Shown here in pieces: positions 48,503 through 57,021 of a stretch of DNA of 57,801 nucleotides. The stretch lies in NCBI GenBank assembly GCA_947476215.1, contig CANJQI010000007.1, positions 1 through 57,801 of the forward strand, given 5' to 3'. This DNA comes from Betaproteobacteria bacterium. GTDB taxonomy: Bacteria > Pseudomonadota > Gammaproteobacteria > Burkholderiales > SG8-41. Each line of letters begins with the position of its first letter. Position 1 is the first letter of the stretch. The translations under genes and the position numbers were made by a program. The notes below the pieces were generated by a model. The model saw only the letters and a list, made by a program, of their open reading frames with translations, had not been told where the DNA came from and did no database searches.

Positions 48503-49285
48503 ATGAGCAAGAAATACGAAAACCTGTTGTATGAAGTTCGCGGCCCTATGGCGCTCATTACCATCAACCGCGCGGATCGCCACAACGCGATTTCCCTCGC
48601 CACGCTCGATGAGCTTCAACTGGCCGCCGCCGCCGCGGCTTTGGATGACGATGTGCGCGTTATTACCATCACCGGCGCCGGAAAGAAGGCCTTTGCGTCA
48701 GGGTCGGATTTGAGCGAAGTTCTGCATCGAGACTTCAAGAAAGCGCTGGAGCCTATCGTGCAGGGTCTCGCCGACCAGCTTGAGCGCACCCCCAAACCCA
48801 CCATTGCGGCTATCAACGGCATCTGCATGGGCGGCGGTCTCGAGGTGGCGCTCGGCTGTGACCTGCGCGTCGCGACGCCGAATGCGACGTTCGCCACGCC
48901 CGAGGGCAAACTCGGCATCATCCCCGGCGGCGGCGCGACCGCGCGCTTGCCGCGCATCGTCGGGCGCGCCTGGGGCATGGAGATGCTGCTCATGGGGCAA
49001 CCGATAGACGCCGAGCGCGCACTGCAGATCGGCCTGGTGACTCGCATCGTGCCGCAGGCGGAGTTGATCAACGAGGTGCAGAAGATGGCCGAGCATCTAG
49101 CCGCTTTTGCACCGTTCGTGCCGCGCACCATGAAAGCCATGGTGAATTTCGGCATGGAAGCAAGTCTCGCGGGTGCGTTGATGTTCGAGAAATACGCGCA
49201 GGGTGCGCTGGTTCAGACCGAGGACAAGGTCGAGGGAATCAGCGCTTTTCTCGGCAAGCGGAAACCGAACTTCAAGGGGCGTTAG
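48503..49285 (+). CDS. Enoyl-CoA hydratase/isomerase family protein
   Basis: 260 residues from ATG 48503. Crotonase fold: the first oxyanion segment reads FASGSDLSEV (family FxAGxDL), the second NGICMGGGLEVALGCDLRVA, followed by ATPEGKLGIIPGGGATARLPR with the Glu that often acts as acid/base. It would hydrate or isomerise an acyl-CoA. It stands 49 bases after the gene of unknown function and 60 bases before a Bug receptor. Confidence 0.9.
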   Translation: MSKKYENLLYEVRGPMALITINRADRHNAISLATLDELQLAAAAAALDDDVRVITITGAGKKAFASGSDLSEVLHRDFKKALEPIVQGLADQLERTPKPTIAAINGICMGGGLEVALGCDLRVATPNATFATPEGKLGIIPGGGATARLPRIVGRAWGMEMLLMGQPIDAERALQIGLVTRIVPQAELINEVQKMAEHLAAFAPFVPRTMKAMVNFGMEASLAGALMFEKYAQGALVQTEDKVEGISAFLGKRKPNFKGR

Positions 49286-49345
49286 ATGTAATCCATCGCG
49301 GTTTAGAATGGACAAAACCGGCAAACACCTTGAGGAGGAACACTC

Positions 49346-50305
49346 ATGCTGTTACGTCGCATTGTGGTGTCGATATGCCCGGTGTGGCTGGTGCTTGCGA
49401 GCGCGGGTACGGCGTGCAGTCAGGAATATCCCGCCAAGCCGATACGCATCGTCGCCGGTTCGCCCGGCGGTGGCAGCGACTTGGTGGCGCGCATGATTGC
49501 GCAGGGTATTTCAGGCAGTCTCGGACAGCCATTGACGGTTGAAAACCGCAGCGGCATTGTTCAGACCGAAACGGCGGCCCGGGCGCTGCCGGATGGGCAC
49601 ACCCTGTTGGTGCAAAGTGGAGCCTTGTGGATACTGCCGCTGATGCGCGAAACCTCATATGATTCGGTGCGAGATCTCGCGCCGATTACGTTGATCGAGC
49701 GCTCGGTCGAGGTTGTTATCGTGCATCCGTCGCTGCCGGTAAAGTCAGTCAAGGATTTAATTTCATTGGCGAGAGCGAAGCCGGGCGAGATCAACTATGC
49801 GGCCTCCGGTCCCGGCAGTACTTCGCATCTTGCGGCAGAGCTGTTCAAGTCCATGGCGGGCGCCCGTATCGTGCATGTGCCCTACAAAGGCAGCGGGCCG
49901 GCGCTAAACGCGCTTATCGGTGGCGAGATTCAGATGATGGTCGCGTCGGTGCCCTCGGTCAGCCCGCATCTGAAGTCGGGGAGATTGCGGGCGCTCGCGA
50001 TTACCAGCGCCGAGCCTTCAGTGCTTGCGCCCGGGTTACCGACTGTCGCCGCATCAGGTCTGCCCGGCTATGCGATCGTCGGAGTCAGCGGCATGTCCGC
50101 GCCTGCCAAGACACCCGCGGCTATCATCAAATTGTTGAACGATGTCGTCGTCCGTTTCCTGCGCATGCCGGAGACCGGGGAAAAGTTCCTGAGCGCGGGA
50201 TCGGAAGTCGTCGGCAATTCCCCGGACGAGTTTGGCACTTACATCAAGTCCGAGATCGTGAAGCTGGGAAAAGTCATCAAAGAGGCGGGCATACGCGCGG
50301 ACTAG
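49346..50305 (+). CDS. Bug/TctC-family periplasmic solute receptor
   Basis: 319 residues. GAGGAGGAACACTC upstream of ATG 49346 is a strong Shine-Dalgarno. Signal peptide of about 25 residues (ending TACS-Q), then YPAKPIRIVAGSPGGGSDLVAR, the hallmark of tripartite tricarboxylate receptor proteins, and VPYKGSGPALNALIGGEIQ. Two-lobed binding protein for small carboxylates. No TctA or TctB membrane subunit is in the window, a usual situation for expanded Bug families. Confidence 0.93.
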   Translation: MLLRRIVVSICPVWLVLASAGTACSQEYPAKPIRIVAGSPGGGSDLVARMIAQGISGSLGQPLTVENRSGIVQTETAARALPDGHTLLVQSGALWILPLMRETSYDSVRDLAPITLIERSVEVVIVHPSLPVKSVKDLISLARAKPGEINYAASGPGSTSHLAAELFKSMAGARIVHVPYKGSGPALNALIGGEIQMMVASVPSVSPHLKSGRLRALAITSAEPSVLAPGLPTVAASGLPGYAIVGVSGMSAPAKTPAAIIKLLNDVVVRFLRMPETGEKFLSAGSEVVGNSPDEFGTYIKSEIVKLGKVIKEAGIRAD

Positions 50306-50445
50306 CGGGTTTCTTTTCGCGCCTCAACCAATTTGATGCCGCAGTAGGTCAGCTTGCCGAGTCCGCTGCCCGAATTCATCGATGACAGCCCGCCCCAGAA
50401 CGTGAGTACGCCGAAAAGGTAGAGCCAGAACAAGCACCTGGCAAA
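50302..50445 (-). pseudogene. Short remnant of a membrane-protein gene
   Basis: The minus-strand frame from a TAA at 50446 to TAG at 50302 encodes about 47 residues with gene-like composition: LFWLYLFGVLTFWGGLSS, then SGSGLGKLTYCGIKLVEARKETR. One hydrophobic segment precedes a polar stretch. There is no start codon or Shine-Dalgarno and both ends are abrupt, so it is read as the leftover of a longer membrane-protein gene. Chance reading frame remains possible. Confidence 0.35.
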
Positions 50446-50682
50446 TTATTTCCCCTCTGGCAACGGTAATCGGTTACATTCCCGACGGCCTCGCCATTAT
50501 CGAGGCCCGGGGGTAGCGTGCATTACGGCGTATCACGGGCCTTCCTGATCTCATCGTCCTGTAGCAACGGCAACGTGCACGCGCTGCGCGCCGGTTTCGC
50601 CGATTGCTGATCCTGGTTCAGTCACGTATCGCGGTTACCTAGATGGGTAACCGAAACTGTCAATGAACTTAAGGACTTAGCT
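50446..50682. other. Non-coding region
   Basis: No coding frame with support on either strand. GGTAACCGATTACCGTTGCC and GGTTACCTAGATGGGTAACC give small inverted repeats (for example GGTTACC at 50634-50640 with GGTAACC further on), but no T-tract. The last 20 bases carry AAGGACTTAGCT before the ATG of the zinc-ribbon gene. Confidence 0.35.
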
Positions 50683-50946
50683 ATGCCATTGCCTGCTTTG
50701 GAAACTAAAATATACACCGATCTTACGTGCTGGAAATGCGGCGAAGAATCGCTCAAGGAAGTCGTAAATGCCGAAGAAGCGCACGGTCCCAAGGGCGAGA
50801 AAATCGTCTCGACGGCGATCCGCCATTCCCTTTGCGAAAAGTGCGGCGCTTACGCCCTCAACCCCGCGCAGTTGCAGCACAATCGCGTGCTTGCCCGCGC
50901 GAGCCGCAAGAGCATCATCAAGGACGCAAACCGCAAATCGGGCTGA
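50683..50946 (+). CDS. Small zinc-ribbon protein (YgiT/MqsA N-terminal-like)
   Basis: 87 residues. Two CxxC pairs (CWKC at about 16-19 and CEKC at about 51-54) form a likely zinc ribbon. The second pair is followed by GAYALNPAQLQHNRVLARAS, resembling the linker after the zinc domain in MqsA-type antitoxins, but the DNA-binding HTH that should follow is absent and the protein ends in basic KDANRKSG. AAGGAC lies 8 bases before the ATG. No toxin gene is adjacent. It may be a stand-alone zinc protein or a truncated antitoxin. Confidence 0.6.
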   Translation: MPLPALETKIYTDLTCWKCGEESLKEVVNAEEAHGPKGEKIVSTAIRHSLCEKCGAYALNPAQLQHNRVLARASRKSIIKDANRKSG

Positions 50947-51004
50947 TTTGCTGTTGCGGGTTGCTGCGGAATCCATGCTTTGCGTGGAGTGATGTGTCGA
51001 ACAG

Positions 51005-51033
51005 GATCGATATTGATCACATCAATATCGATC
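51005..51033. repeat. Perfect 13-bp inverted repeat upstream of the cytochrome remnant
   Basis: Arms GATCGATATTGAT and ATCAATATCGATC with a CAC spacer, a perfect 29-base palindromic unit. It lies 45 bases before the cytochrome c start and 59 bases after the zinc-ribbon stop. The core TTGAT-CAC-ATCAA resembles an FNR site but with a 3-base spacer instead of 4. Operator or transcript hairpin are both possible. Confidence 0.7.
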
Positions 51034-51077
51034 GTGGCAGTCATGTAGATACTCGAACCATTCGCTGGAGGGCCTAC

Positions 51078-51557
51078 ATGGATGGCATGCGAATTCGATT
51101 TCTGAGTCGGCTCGGTTTGATTATTTCGGCGTTGATCGTGGCGGGATCTGCCGCTGCAGCCGATGGCCGTACTCCCCCTGCGTACGAGTGTCCTTAACCG
51201 CGCTTTACCGGCAAGGCGCCGGAGGATATTTACGCGCTATCGAACCCGCTCAGCATAAATGCGGAAACGCTTGCCGCGGGCGAGCGCCTGTAGCTCGGCA
51301 AGTCCGGATCCGTCTCCTGTGTAACCTGCCATGGCGTAAACGGCGACGGCAAGGGAAAACTGGCTACGCAGTTCGATCCGCCACCGCGCAATTTTGCGTG
51401 CGCACAGACGGTGAAGGGCATCCCCGACGGGCGGTTATTCTGGATCATACGCAACGGATCCCCCGGAACGGCCATGTCACCCGCGAATGCGATTGGCAAA
51501 TTCAGCGACCAGGATATCTGGCAGATCGCGGCACATCTGCGGCGCTTGGCGCGTTAA
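51078..51557 (+). pseudogene. c-type cytochrome with two nonsense codons
   Basis: One frame from ATG 51078 to TAA 51555 encodes a signal peptide (LGLIISALIVAGSAAAADG), a spacer, heme motif CVTCHG with GVNGDGKGK, and a class I cytochrome end with AMSPANAIGKFSDQDIWQIAAHLRRL. Two stops interrupt it: TAA at 51195 (after YECP) and TAG at 51291 (GERL-stop-LGKSG, where Tyr is expected). No frameshift is needed, so two point mutations suffice. The presence of the entire heme domain after the stops shows recent loss. Confidence 0.88.
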
Positions 51558-51677
51558 CACGCCGCAGTATTGCGCGGTCGCAGGGCGGAAAAGCGTAGCG
51601 TGTTCCGCCGCATGCGTCGTTTCCTGAATTGAACTTCATCGGCGCATCTGTTGCGATACGCTTCCCGGAAGCCGGTC

Positions 51678-52019
51678 TCAGACTTCGAGTAGCTCCACCT
51701 CGAACACCAGCGTTGCATCCGGCGGAATCACGCTACCGGCGCCGCGCGCGCCGTAGCCGAGTTGCGGCGGTATCGTCAGTTTGCGTTTTCCGCCGACTTT
51801 CATGCCCGCCACGCCTTCATCCCAGCCTTTGATGACCTGGCCCGCGCCGAGATTAAAGACGAACGGGTCGTCTCGGTCCTTGCTCGAATCGAACTTGGTG
51901 CCGTTGGTAAGCCATCCCGTGTAATGCACGGTGACTGGCGCGCCGGACTTGGCTTCGGTGCCTGTGCCTATGGTAAGTTCTTCGTAGACGAGGCCGGAGG
52001 CCGTGGTGATGTCGGGCAT
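51678..52019 (-). CDS. FKBP-type peptidyl-prolyl isomerase
   Basis: 113 residues from ATG 52019, with AAAGGAT upstream. A single FKBP domain: [40 protein letters not shown] and LGYGARG, keeping the aromatic and Asp residues of the active site. There is no signal peptide, so it is cytoplasmic. It isomerises Xaa-Pro bonds. Minus-strand neighbours are the GIY-YIG and SDR genes. Confidence 0.94.
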   Translation of the reverse strand: MPDITTASGLVYEELTIGTGTEAKSGAPVTVHYTGWLTNGTKFDSSKDRDDPFVFNLGAGQVIKGWDEGVAGMKVGGKRKLTIPPQLGYGARGAGSVIPPDATLVFEVELLEV

Positions 52020-52111
52020 GCTTATCCTTTCTGTTCCGCATAGACGCGGTGTGTGTGAGGTCCGAATTCCGGAAGCCGAGTGCTGGATCGTCGGGTTTAC
52101 CGCTGCAAATG

Positions 52112-52399
52112 TCAATCGACGCTTATTTTTCCCAGTGCCAGCGTAAGTGCATAAGCGCGTTTTTCGTCTGGCGACAGCGTCTTGACTTCATATTCCGCTC
52201 GCGAGGCACTGGAACGATCGGGATAGGCTATGGCTGCAAGCAGCCGCGCTGGAGGGTGCGAGCGGGTGTAGCGCGCGCCTTTGCCGTGCGCGTGCGCCTT
52301 GTAGCGCGCCGCAACGTCGACAGTGATGCCGGTATAGATGCTGCTGTCCCTGCACTCAATCAGGTACAGGAACCACGGCTTGGCGTTTCTTGAATTCAG
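52112..52399 (-). CDS. GIY-YIG nuclease-fold protein with CTG (lost ATG?) start
   Basis: The frame to TGA at 52112 encodes about 95 residues with the UvrC-type GIY-YIG fold: [17 protein letters not shown] (the GIY...YIG pattern as LYL/YTG), [20 protein letters not shown], and Glu in ASRAEYEVK. This is the short YhbQ-like family. No ATG, GTG or TTG exists in frame before the domain; CTG at 52397-52399 (then NSRNAKPW) stands where relatives would have ATG. The SDR stop lies one base upstream. It was missed by ORF finding that requires standard starts. Confidence 0.75.
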   Translation of the reverse strand: MNSRNAKPWFLYLIECRDSSIYTGITVDVAARYKAHAHGKGARYTRSHPPARLLAAIAYPDRSSASRAEYEVKTLSPDEKRAYALTLALGKISVD

Positions 52400-52400
52400 G

Positions 52401-53159
52401 TTAGCCGCGTCCCACGTACGGCATCTTGGTGGCCATGATGGTCATGAACAGCACGTTCGTTTCCAGCGGCAGGCCGGCCATGTGCACGACCGCGTTCGCG
52501 ACCTGGCTGACGTCCATCATGGCCTCGGCGGCGATATCACCATTCGCCTGTTTCACGCCTTTGGCCATGCGCGATGCGAGTCCGGTCATGGCGTTGCCGA
52601 CATCGATCTGGCCGCATGCGATGTCATATTTTCTGCCGTCGAGCGCAATACTTTTGGTCAGACCGCTGACCGCGTGTTTGGTGGCGGTGTACGGCGCCGA
52701 GTCGGGGCGTGGCGCGTGTGCCGAGATCGAACCGTTGTTGATGATGCGCCCACCGCGCGGGGTTTGATCTTTCATCTGCCGGAAAGCGGCCTGCGCACAC
52801 AAAAACATGCCGTTCAGGTTGACGTCCACGACTTCTTTCCATCTTTCGTAAGTGAGATCTTCGAACGGGATGCCGGGTGCATTGGTGCCGGCATTGTTGA
52901 ACAGCAGGTCTATGCGGCCGAATTTTTCGACGGTCGCCTGGAACAGCGCGCGTACCGCGGCCGGGTCGCTTACATCCGTGGGCACAGCCAGCATGTGCGC
53001 CGCAGCCTGACCTGCCTGTGCAATGGTTTCTTCGAGCGTCTTCGGTTGGCGGCCGGCAACCGAAACCCGATAGCCATTTTTCGCAAGCGCCAGCGCGGTT
53101 CCCCTGCCTATGCCGCTACCGGCGCCTGTAACGATGGCGACTTTATTGTCATGACTCAT
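52401..53159 (-). CDS. Short-chain dehydrogenase/reductase
   Basis: 252 residues, complete classical [13 protein letters not shown] cofactor motif, NNAG at about residue 88-91, active-site Ser in [10 protein letters not shown] and Tyr-Lys in [10 protein letters not shown]. Arg after the glycine motif (VAGRQ) suggests NADP preference. Its first 60 or so codons are duplicated at about 54600-54844 with very high identity. Neighbouring Bug receptor and hydrolase genes suggest a catabolic role; substrate is unknown. Confidence 0.92.
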   Translation of the reverse strand: MSHDNKVAIVTGAGSGIGRGTALALAKNGYRVSVAGRQPKTLEETIAQAGQAAAHMLAVPTDVSDPAAVRALFQATVEKFGRIDLLFNNAGTNAPGIPFEDLTYERWKEVVDVNLNGMFLCAQAAFRQMKDQTPRGGRIINNGSISAHAPRPDSAPYTATKHAVSGLTKSIALDGRKYDIACGQIDVGNAMTGLASRMAKGVKQANGDIAAEAMMDVSQVANAVVHMAGLPLETNVLFMTIMATKMPYVGRG

Positions 53160-53319
53160 GATTGCTATCCTGCGGTTGCCGGTGACTGGACGCTATGGTA
53201 ACGCATGGGCGCGGCGGGCGCGGTCCAGGAGTCGAAACGGCAGTATCGTGCTATAAATGCGTAGCGCAGGTCCGGCGTGACACTTGCCGCGGAATGCGCA
53301 TGCCGTGAGGGAGGAAAAA

Positions 53320-54294
53320 ATGCGAGTACGAAGTCTGCTGAAACTGTTGTTGTGCCTGATGGCATTGCCATGGTCGTTTCCCGCATGGGCGCAGAATTAT
53401 CCAACGCGGCCGGTGCGCATCGTGGTCGGCTTTGGCCCCGGTGGACCAGACACCACGGCACGTATTCTGGCCCAGCAGCTATCGGCGCAGACCGGGCAGT
53501 CCTTCATAGTCGATAATCGGCCCGGCGCCAATGGCATACTCGGCGCCGACATCGTGGCCAAAGCGGTGCCGGACGGATATACCCTGCTGATCACATCGAA
53601 TTCGTTTGCGATCAATCCCAGTATCTACAAAAAGCTGCCGTTCGACGCGATCAAGGACTTCACACCGGTATCGCACACCTCGTCGTCCGATGCGGCATTT
53701 CTGGTCGTGCATCCTTCGTTGCCGGCGCAGAACGTTAAGGAACTCATCGCCTACGCGCGCAAACCCGAGAGCAAGACGACCTACGGTTCACCCGGTACCG
53801 GATCGGGCATACATCTGAGAAGTGCGGTATTCAACGCCCAGTCCGGCACCAGCATGGTACACGTGCCTTATAAAGGCGCCGGCGGAGCCATTGCTGCGCT
53901 GATGGCAGGCGAAGTTCAGATGATGTTTGTGACTACGACCGTGGCGCTGCCGTTGATCAAGAGCGGCAAGTTGCGTGCGCTGGCTTACGACTATCCGAGC
54001 CGGGCGGATTTCATGCCGGATGTGCCCACCATGGCCGAAGCGGGCGCGCCTGCCACGCAACTGGAATCAAGCTGGCACGGCATGTTTGTTCCCGCGAAGA
54101 CACCCGCGTCGCTGGTTGCACGTCTGGAAAGCGAAGTGCGCAAGGCGGTTGCGGTTCCAGAAGTTCAAAAGCGATTCATCAATCTCGGATTAACGCCGGT
54201 GGGCAGCACTTCGATGGAGTTCCGCAACATCGTTGCGAACACCGTCAAGCGCATGGGTGAAGCGGCACGCCTGGCGGGCATCGTGCCGGAGTAG
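53320..54294 (+). CDS. Bug/TctC-family periplasmic solute receptor
   Basis: 324 residues from ATG 53320, with GAGGGAGGAAAAA upstream. Signal peptide ends near AWAQN, followed by [37 protein letters not shown] and FMPDVPTMAEAG. It closely resembles the receptor at 55982, so the two are probably tandem duplicates with an SDR chimera and a hydrolase between them. It binds a small carboxylate or similar acid for uptake. Confidence 0.93.
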   Translation: MRVRSLLKLLLCLMALPWSFPAWAQNYPTRPVRIVVGFGPGGPDTTARILAQQLSAQTGQSFIVDNRPGANGILGADIVAKAVPDGYTLLITSNSFAINPSIYKKLPFDAIKDFTPVSHTSSSDAAFLVVHPSLPAQNVKELIAYARKPESKTTYGSPGTGSGIHLRSAVFNAQSGTSMVHVPYKGAGGAIAALMAGEVQMMFVTTTVALPLIKSGKLRALAYDYPSRADFMPDVPTMAEAGAPATQLESSWHGMFVPAKTPASLVARLESEVRKAVAVPEVQKRFINLGLTPVGSTSMEFRNIVANTVKRMGEAARLAGIVPE

Positions 54295-54316
54295 CTGCTC
54301 GTCAACGCCGCAGAGA

Positions 54317-54844
54317 TTACCGCGCCCCGGGTTTGTAGTTTGCGGCCTGCAGCGCCTTCCAGACTTTGAAGGGCGTAAATGGCGTGTCGAGTTCTGGAAC
54401 GCCCGCCGGACGCAACGCGTCCATCATGGCGTTGGCAAGCGTCGGCAATGATGCAGTACAGCCGGATTCGCCCACTCCTTTGGCACCCAGTACGTTGGCT
54501 TTGCTGGGCAGGGGACGCTCGCTGACCTTGATATCCGGAAACATCCCGGCGCGCGGCATGAAATAGTCGTTGAAGCTGCCGGTCAGATTGGCGTCCACGA
54601 CTTCTTGCTGCCTTTCGTAAGTGAGATCTTCGAACGGGTTGCCGGCCGGGTCGCTTACATCCGTGGGCACAGTCAGCATGTGCGCCGCAGCCTGACCTGC
54701 CTGTGCAATGGTTTCTTCGAGCGTCTTCCGTTGGCGGCCGGCAACCGAAACCCGATATCCGTTTTTCGCAAGCGCCAGCGCGGTTCCCCTGCCTATGCCG
54801 CTGCCGCCGTCGGTAACGACGGCGACTTTGTATTCCTTATTCAT
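54317..54844 (-). pseudogene. Chimeric ORF: duplicated SDR N-terminus joined to a molybdenum hydroxylase C-terminus
   Basis: 175 residues in one open frame. Residues 1-60 copy the SDR at 52401 almost exactly (with TDGGSG for TGAGSG); about 30 codons are then missing, followed by [21 protein letters not shown] from the same SDR. From about residue 93 it changes to the C-terminus of a xanthine dehydrogenase/CoxL-like large subunit: DYFMPRAGMFPDIKV, NVLGAKGVGESG (with the catalytic Glu motif) and TPFKVWKALQ. Neither half can fold as its parent. The SDR glycine motif is damaged. It is read as a recombination product, not a working enzyme. Confidence 0.85.
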
Positions 54845-54878
54845 GAATTTGCAAAAGCTGCCGCAAATCGCTGGAAAA

Positions 54879-55718
54879 TCAGGAACCGTTGCGCTTCATG
54901 AATCCGGTGAATGTCGCGATAAGATCATTTTCCTTGGCATTCCATTCGTCACGCGGCGCGACATCGAGATCGTAAGTTTTGGTGATCAGGCGGTGAATCT
55001 CGCCGTTGGGTAACAGCCGCCCCAGATTTTCTGCGCACTCGGGGGTGTGGCTGAGGTCGTTGCCGGGAATGATGCAGACCGGCGCCGTGATCGATTTGAT
55101 CTCCTGCTCGGTGGCGCCGATGACGGGCTGGTCGGCGCCGCGTATGAAGTATTCGTTCCATTTTTCCATCGTCTGAATAAAGCGCTTGGGATCCATGGCC
55201 ATCAGGTGCGTGCGGTTTTCCGGCCTTTCCTTGATGCATTCAGCGAAGTGTTCCATTTTGCACACACCCTCCATGCCGCCTTTCTGCGCTGCTTCGATCG
55301 GATCGGCGTAGTAGCGCTTGGCGAGGCGCCGCGCCGCCAGGCCACCGCCGGTGACGCGCCACAACAGCAGTCCGCGCGTTGCTTCGGGGTGGCGTATCGC
55401 GAACAGTATCGACATGCGGCAGCCTGAAGAACTGCCGCCGACAAATGCGGGTTCTGCCTTGAGTTGCTTCAGCAGTTCATGCAGGTCATCTGCCCAGATT
55501 TCGTATTCCGACCCCTCGCCATCTATCGAAACATCGGAAGCCCCGCAATTGCGACGGTCGTGCAGCACGACGCGGTAGCCCGCATCGCTGACTTTTTGCG
55601 CGATGGCTTCGACGTTCTTGTGGCCGTTGCGTCCGCCCGGCGAAAGCGCCACCCACGGACCTTGCGTGCCCAGTATCTTGTAGTTGATGGTGACGCCGCG
55701 GACGGTGGCTAGTGGCAT
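54879..55718 (-). CDS. Alpha/beta hydrolase
   Basis: 279 residues from ATG 55718, where the fold begins with TVRGVTINYKILG. Nucleophile Ser in FVGGSSSGCRM, oxyanion region LSPGGRNGH, HDRRNCGASD typical of epoxide hydrolase/meta-cleavage hydrolase relatives, a cap domain in the middle, acid in VCIIPGNDLSH, and a His in EIHRLI near the end. Substrate unknown. It is divergent from the Bug receptor at 55982, and downstream lies the SDR chimera. Confidence 0.88.
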   Translation of the reverse strand: MPLATVRGVTINYKILGTQGPWVALSPGGRNGHKNVEAIAQKVSDAGYRVVLHDRRNCGASDVSIDGEGSEYEIWADDLHELLKQLKAEPAFVGGSSSGCRMSILFAIRHPEATRGLLLWRVTGGGLAARRLAKRYYADPIEAAQKGGMEGVCKMEHFAECIKERPENRTHLMAMDPKRFIQTMEKWNEYFIRGADQPVIGATEQEIKSITAPVCIIPGNDLSHTPECAENLGRLLPNGEIHRLITKTYDLDVAPRDEWNAKENDLIATFTGFMKRNGS

Positions 55719-55802
55719 GACAAGTGCTCCTGAAAGGTTGACTCGATGGAAGGAAAGACGGAGGCAATGATGGCCGTAACGCTGCACGGTGTCAAAGTCA
55801 CA

Positions 55803-55830
55803 GGGTCTTGCAATCTGGGTCTTGCAATCT
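55803..55830. repeat. Tandem 14-bp direct repeat
   Basis: GGGTCTTGCAATCT occurs twice without spacer (55803-55816 and 55817-55830) in the gap between the hydrolase and the Bug receptor. The gap also has two copies of ATGATGGCCGT (about 55768 and 55854). It looks like slippage or local duplication; a regulatory role is not shown. Confidence 0.5.
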
Positions 55831-55981
55831 TGATTTTACATGGGGGCGCGACTATGATGGCCGTCCCGCTGTGGATGGAAGATCTTCTGTGGCAAAGCGG
55901 CATCACCGACGCTCGGGGTCAGATGGCAGTTCCCACCACAGTTTCATATTTTTAAATTTCCCGGTTCAAGAAGGCAAACGT

Positions 55982-56950
55982 ATGCGCAGGATGTTGAAAG
56001 CCGCTTTATTGCTCGCCATGCTCGTGCCGGCGAGCGCGACCTGGTCCCAGGACTACCCGAACCGGCCGGTGCGCATCGTGGTTGGTTTCGGTCCCGGCGG
56101 CCCGGACACGACGGCGCGCATCGTTGGGCAGCAACTGGCGACGCAGACGGGGCAGTCCTTTGTCGTCGACAACCGCCCCGGTGCGAACGGCATCATCGGT
56201 GCGGAGATCGTGGCCAAAGCCGCGCCCGACGGCTATACGCTGCTGGTGACTTCAGCTTCGTTTGCCGTCAATCCCAGCATCTACAAGAAACTGCCATTCG
56301 ACGTGATCAAGGACTTCGCGCCGGTGTCGCAGTTCGTCGCGACCGAGGGTTTCATACTGCTCGTCAGTCCTTCATTGCCGGTGCAAAACGTAAAAGACCT
56401 GATTGCACTGGCACGCCGGCCGGACAGCAGGATTTCATATGGTTCAAATGGCATAGGATCAACAGGACATCTGGTCGCGGCGCTGTTCAATTCGCTGGTC
56501 AAGACCAATATGGTGCACGTACCCTACAAGGGCGCCGGCGCAACCATAGGCGCATTGATGGCAGGCGAAATTCAACTCATGTTTGGCACGCCAACGCTCG
56601 GTTTGCCTCTGATCAAGGCCGGCAAGATACGCGCGCTCGCCTACGACAACGATACGCGCGCCTCGTTTCTGCCTGATGTGCCGACGTTGGCCGAGGCGGG
56701 CGCACCGCCCACCAGGATGAATTCGGCGTGGCACGGCATGTTCGCGCCTGCGCGCACACCACCTGCCGTGCTGGCGCGGCTGGACGCTGAGGTGCGCAAA
56801 GCCTTCGCGCTGCCCGAAATTCGCGACCGGATAGAGAAGCTGGGTCTGGTTCCGGTTGGCAGTTCGTCCGCGGCATTCAAGCCATTCGTAGCAGATGGCG
56901 TCAAGCGCTTTGCCGAGGCGGCGCGCGTGGCAAAAATCGAGCCGGAGTAA
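55982..56950 (+). CDS. Bug/TctC-family periplasmic solute receptor
   Basis: 322 residues from ATG 55982; the frame is open further upstream but signal-peptide sequence begins here ([20 protein letters not shown]). [39 protein letters not shown] and [19 protein letters not shown] are as in the receptor at 53320. Weak AAGAAGG Shine-Dalgarno. Together with the cupin-like gene 71 bases downstream it may form a small operon. Confidence 0.93.
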   Translation: MRRMLKAALLLAMLVPASATWSQDYPNRPVRIVVGFGPGGPDTTARIVGQQLATQTGQSFVVDNRPGANGIIGAEIVAKAAPDGYTLLVTSASFAVNPSIYKKLPFDVIKDFAPVSQFVATEGFILLVSPSLPVQNVKDLIALARRPDSRISYGSNGIGSTGHLVAALFNSLVKTNMVHVPYKGAGATIGALMAGEIQLMFGTPTLGLPLIKAGKIRALAYDNDTRASFLPDVPTLAEAGAPPTRMNSAWHGMFAPARTPPAVLARLDAEVRKAFALPEIRDRIEKLGLVPVGSSSAAFKPFVADGVKRFAEAARVAKIEPE

Positions 56951-57021
56951 ACTGGTATCTGCGGAACAGGCATACGGTACTATCATCCGGCGCGGTTCTT
57001 GATCGGCTAACAGGAGACGAT

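Noticed and set aside
50683-50946. Type II toxin-antitoxin module (MqsRA-like)
   Set aside because: Only the zinc-ribbon half is present, without HTH, and no toxin-sized gene is adjacent.
51005-51033. FNR/DNR binding site
   Set aside because: The half-sites TTGAT and ATCAA are separated by 3 bases; FNR sites need 4. Kept only as an unexplained palindrome.
51195-51197. Recoding of the stops in the cytochrome gene
   Set aside because: The codons are TAA and TAG, which are not selenocysteine codons, and no hairpin follows them. Simple nonsense mutations fit better.
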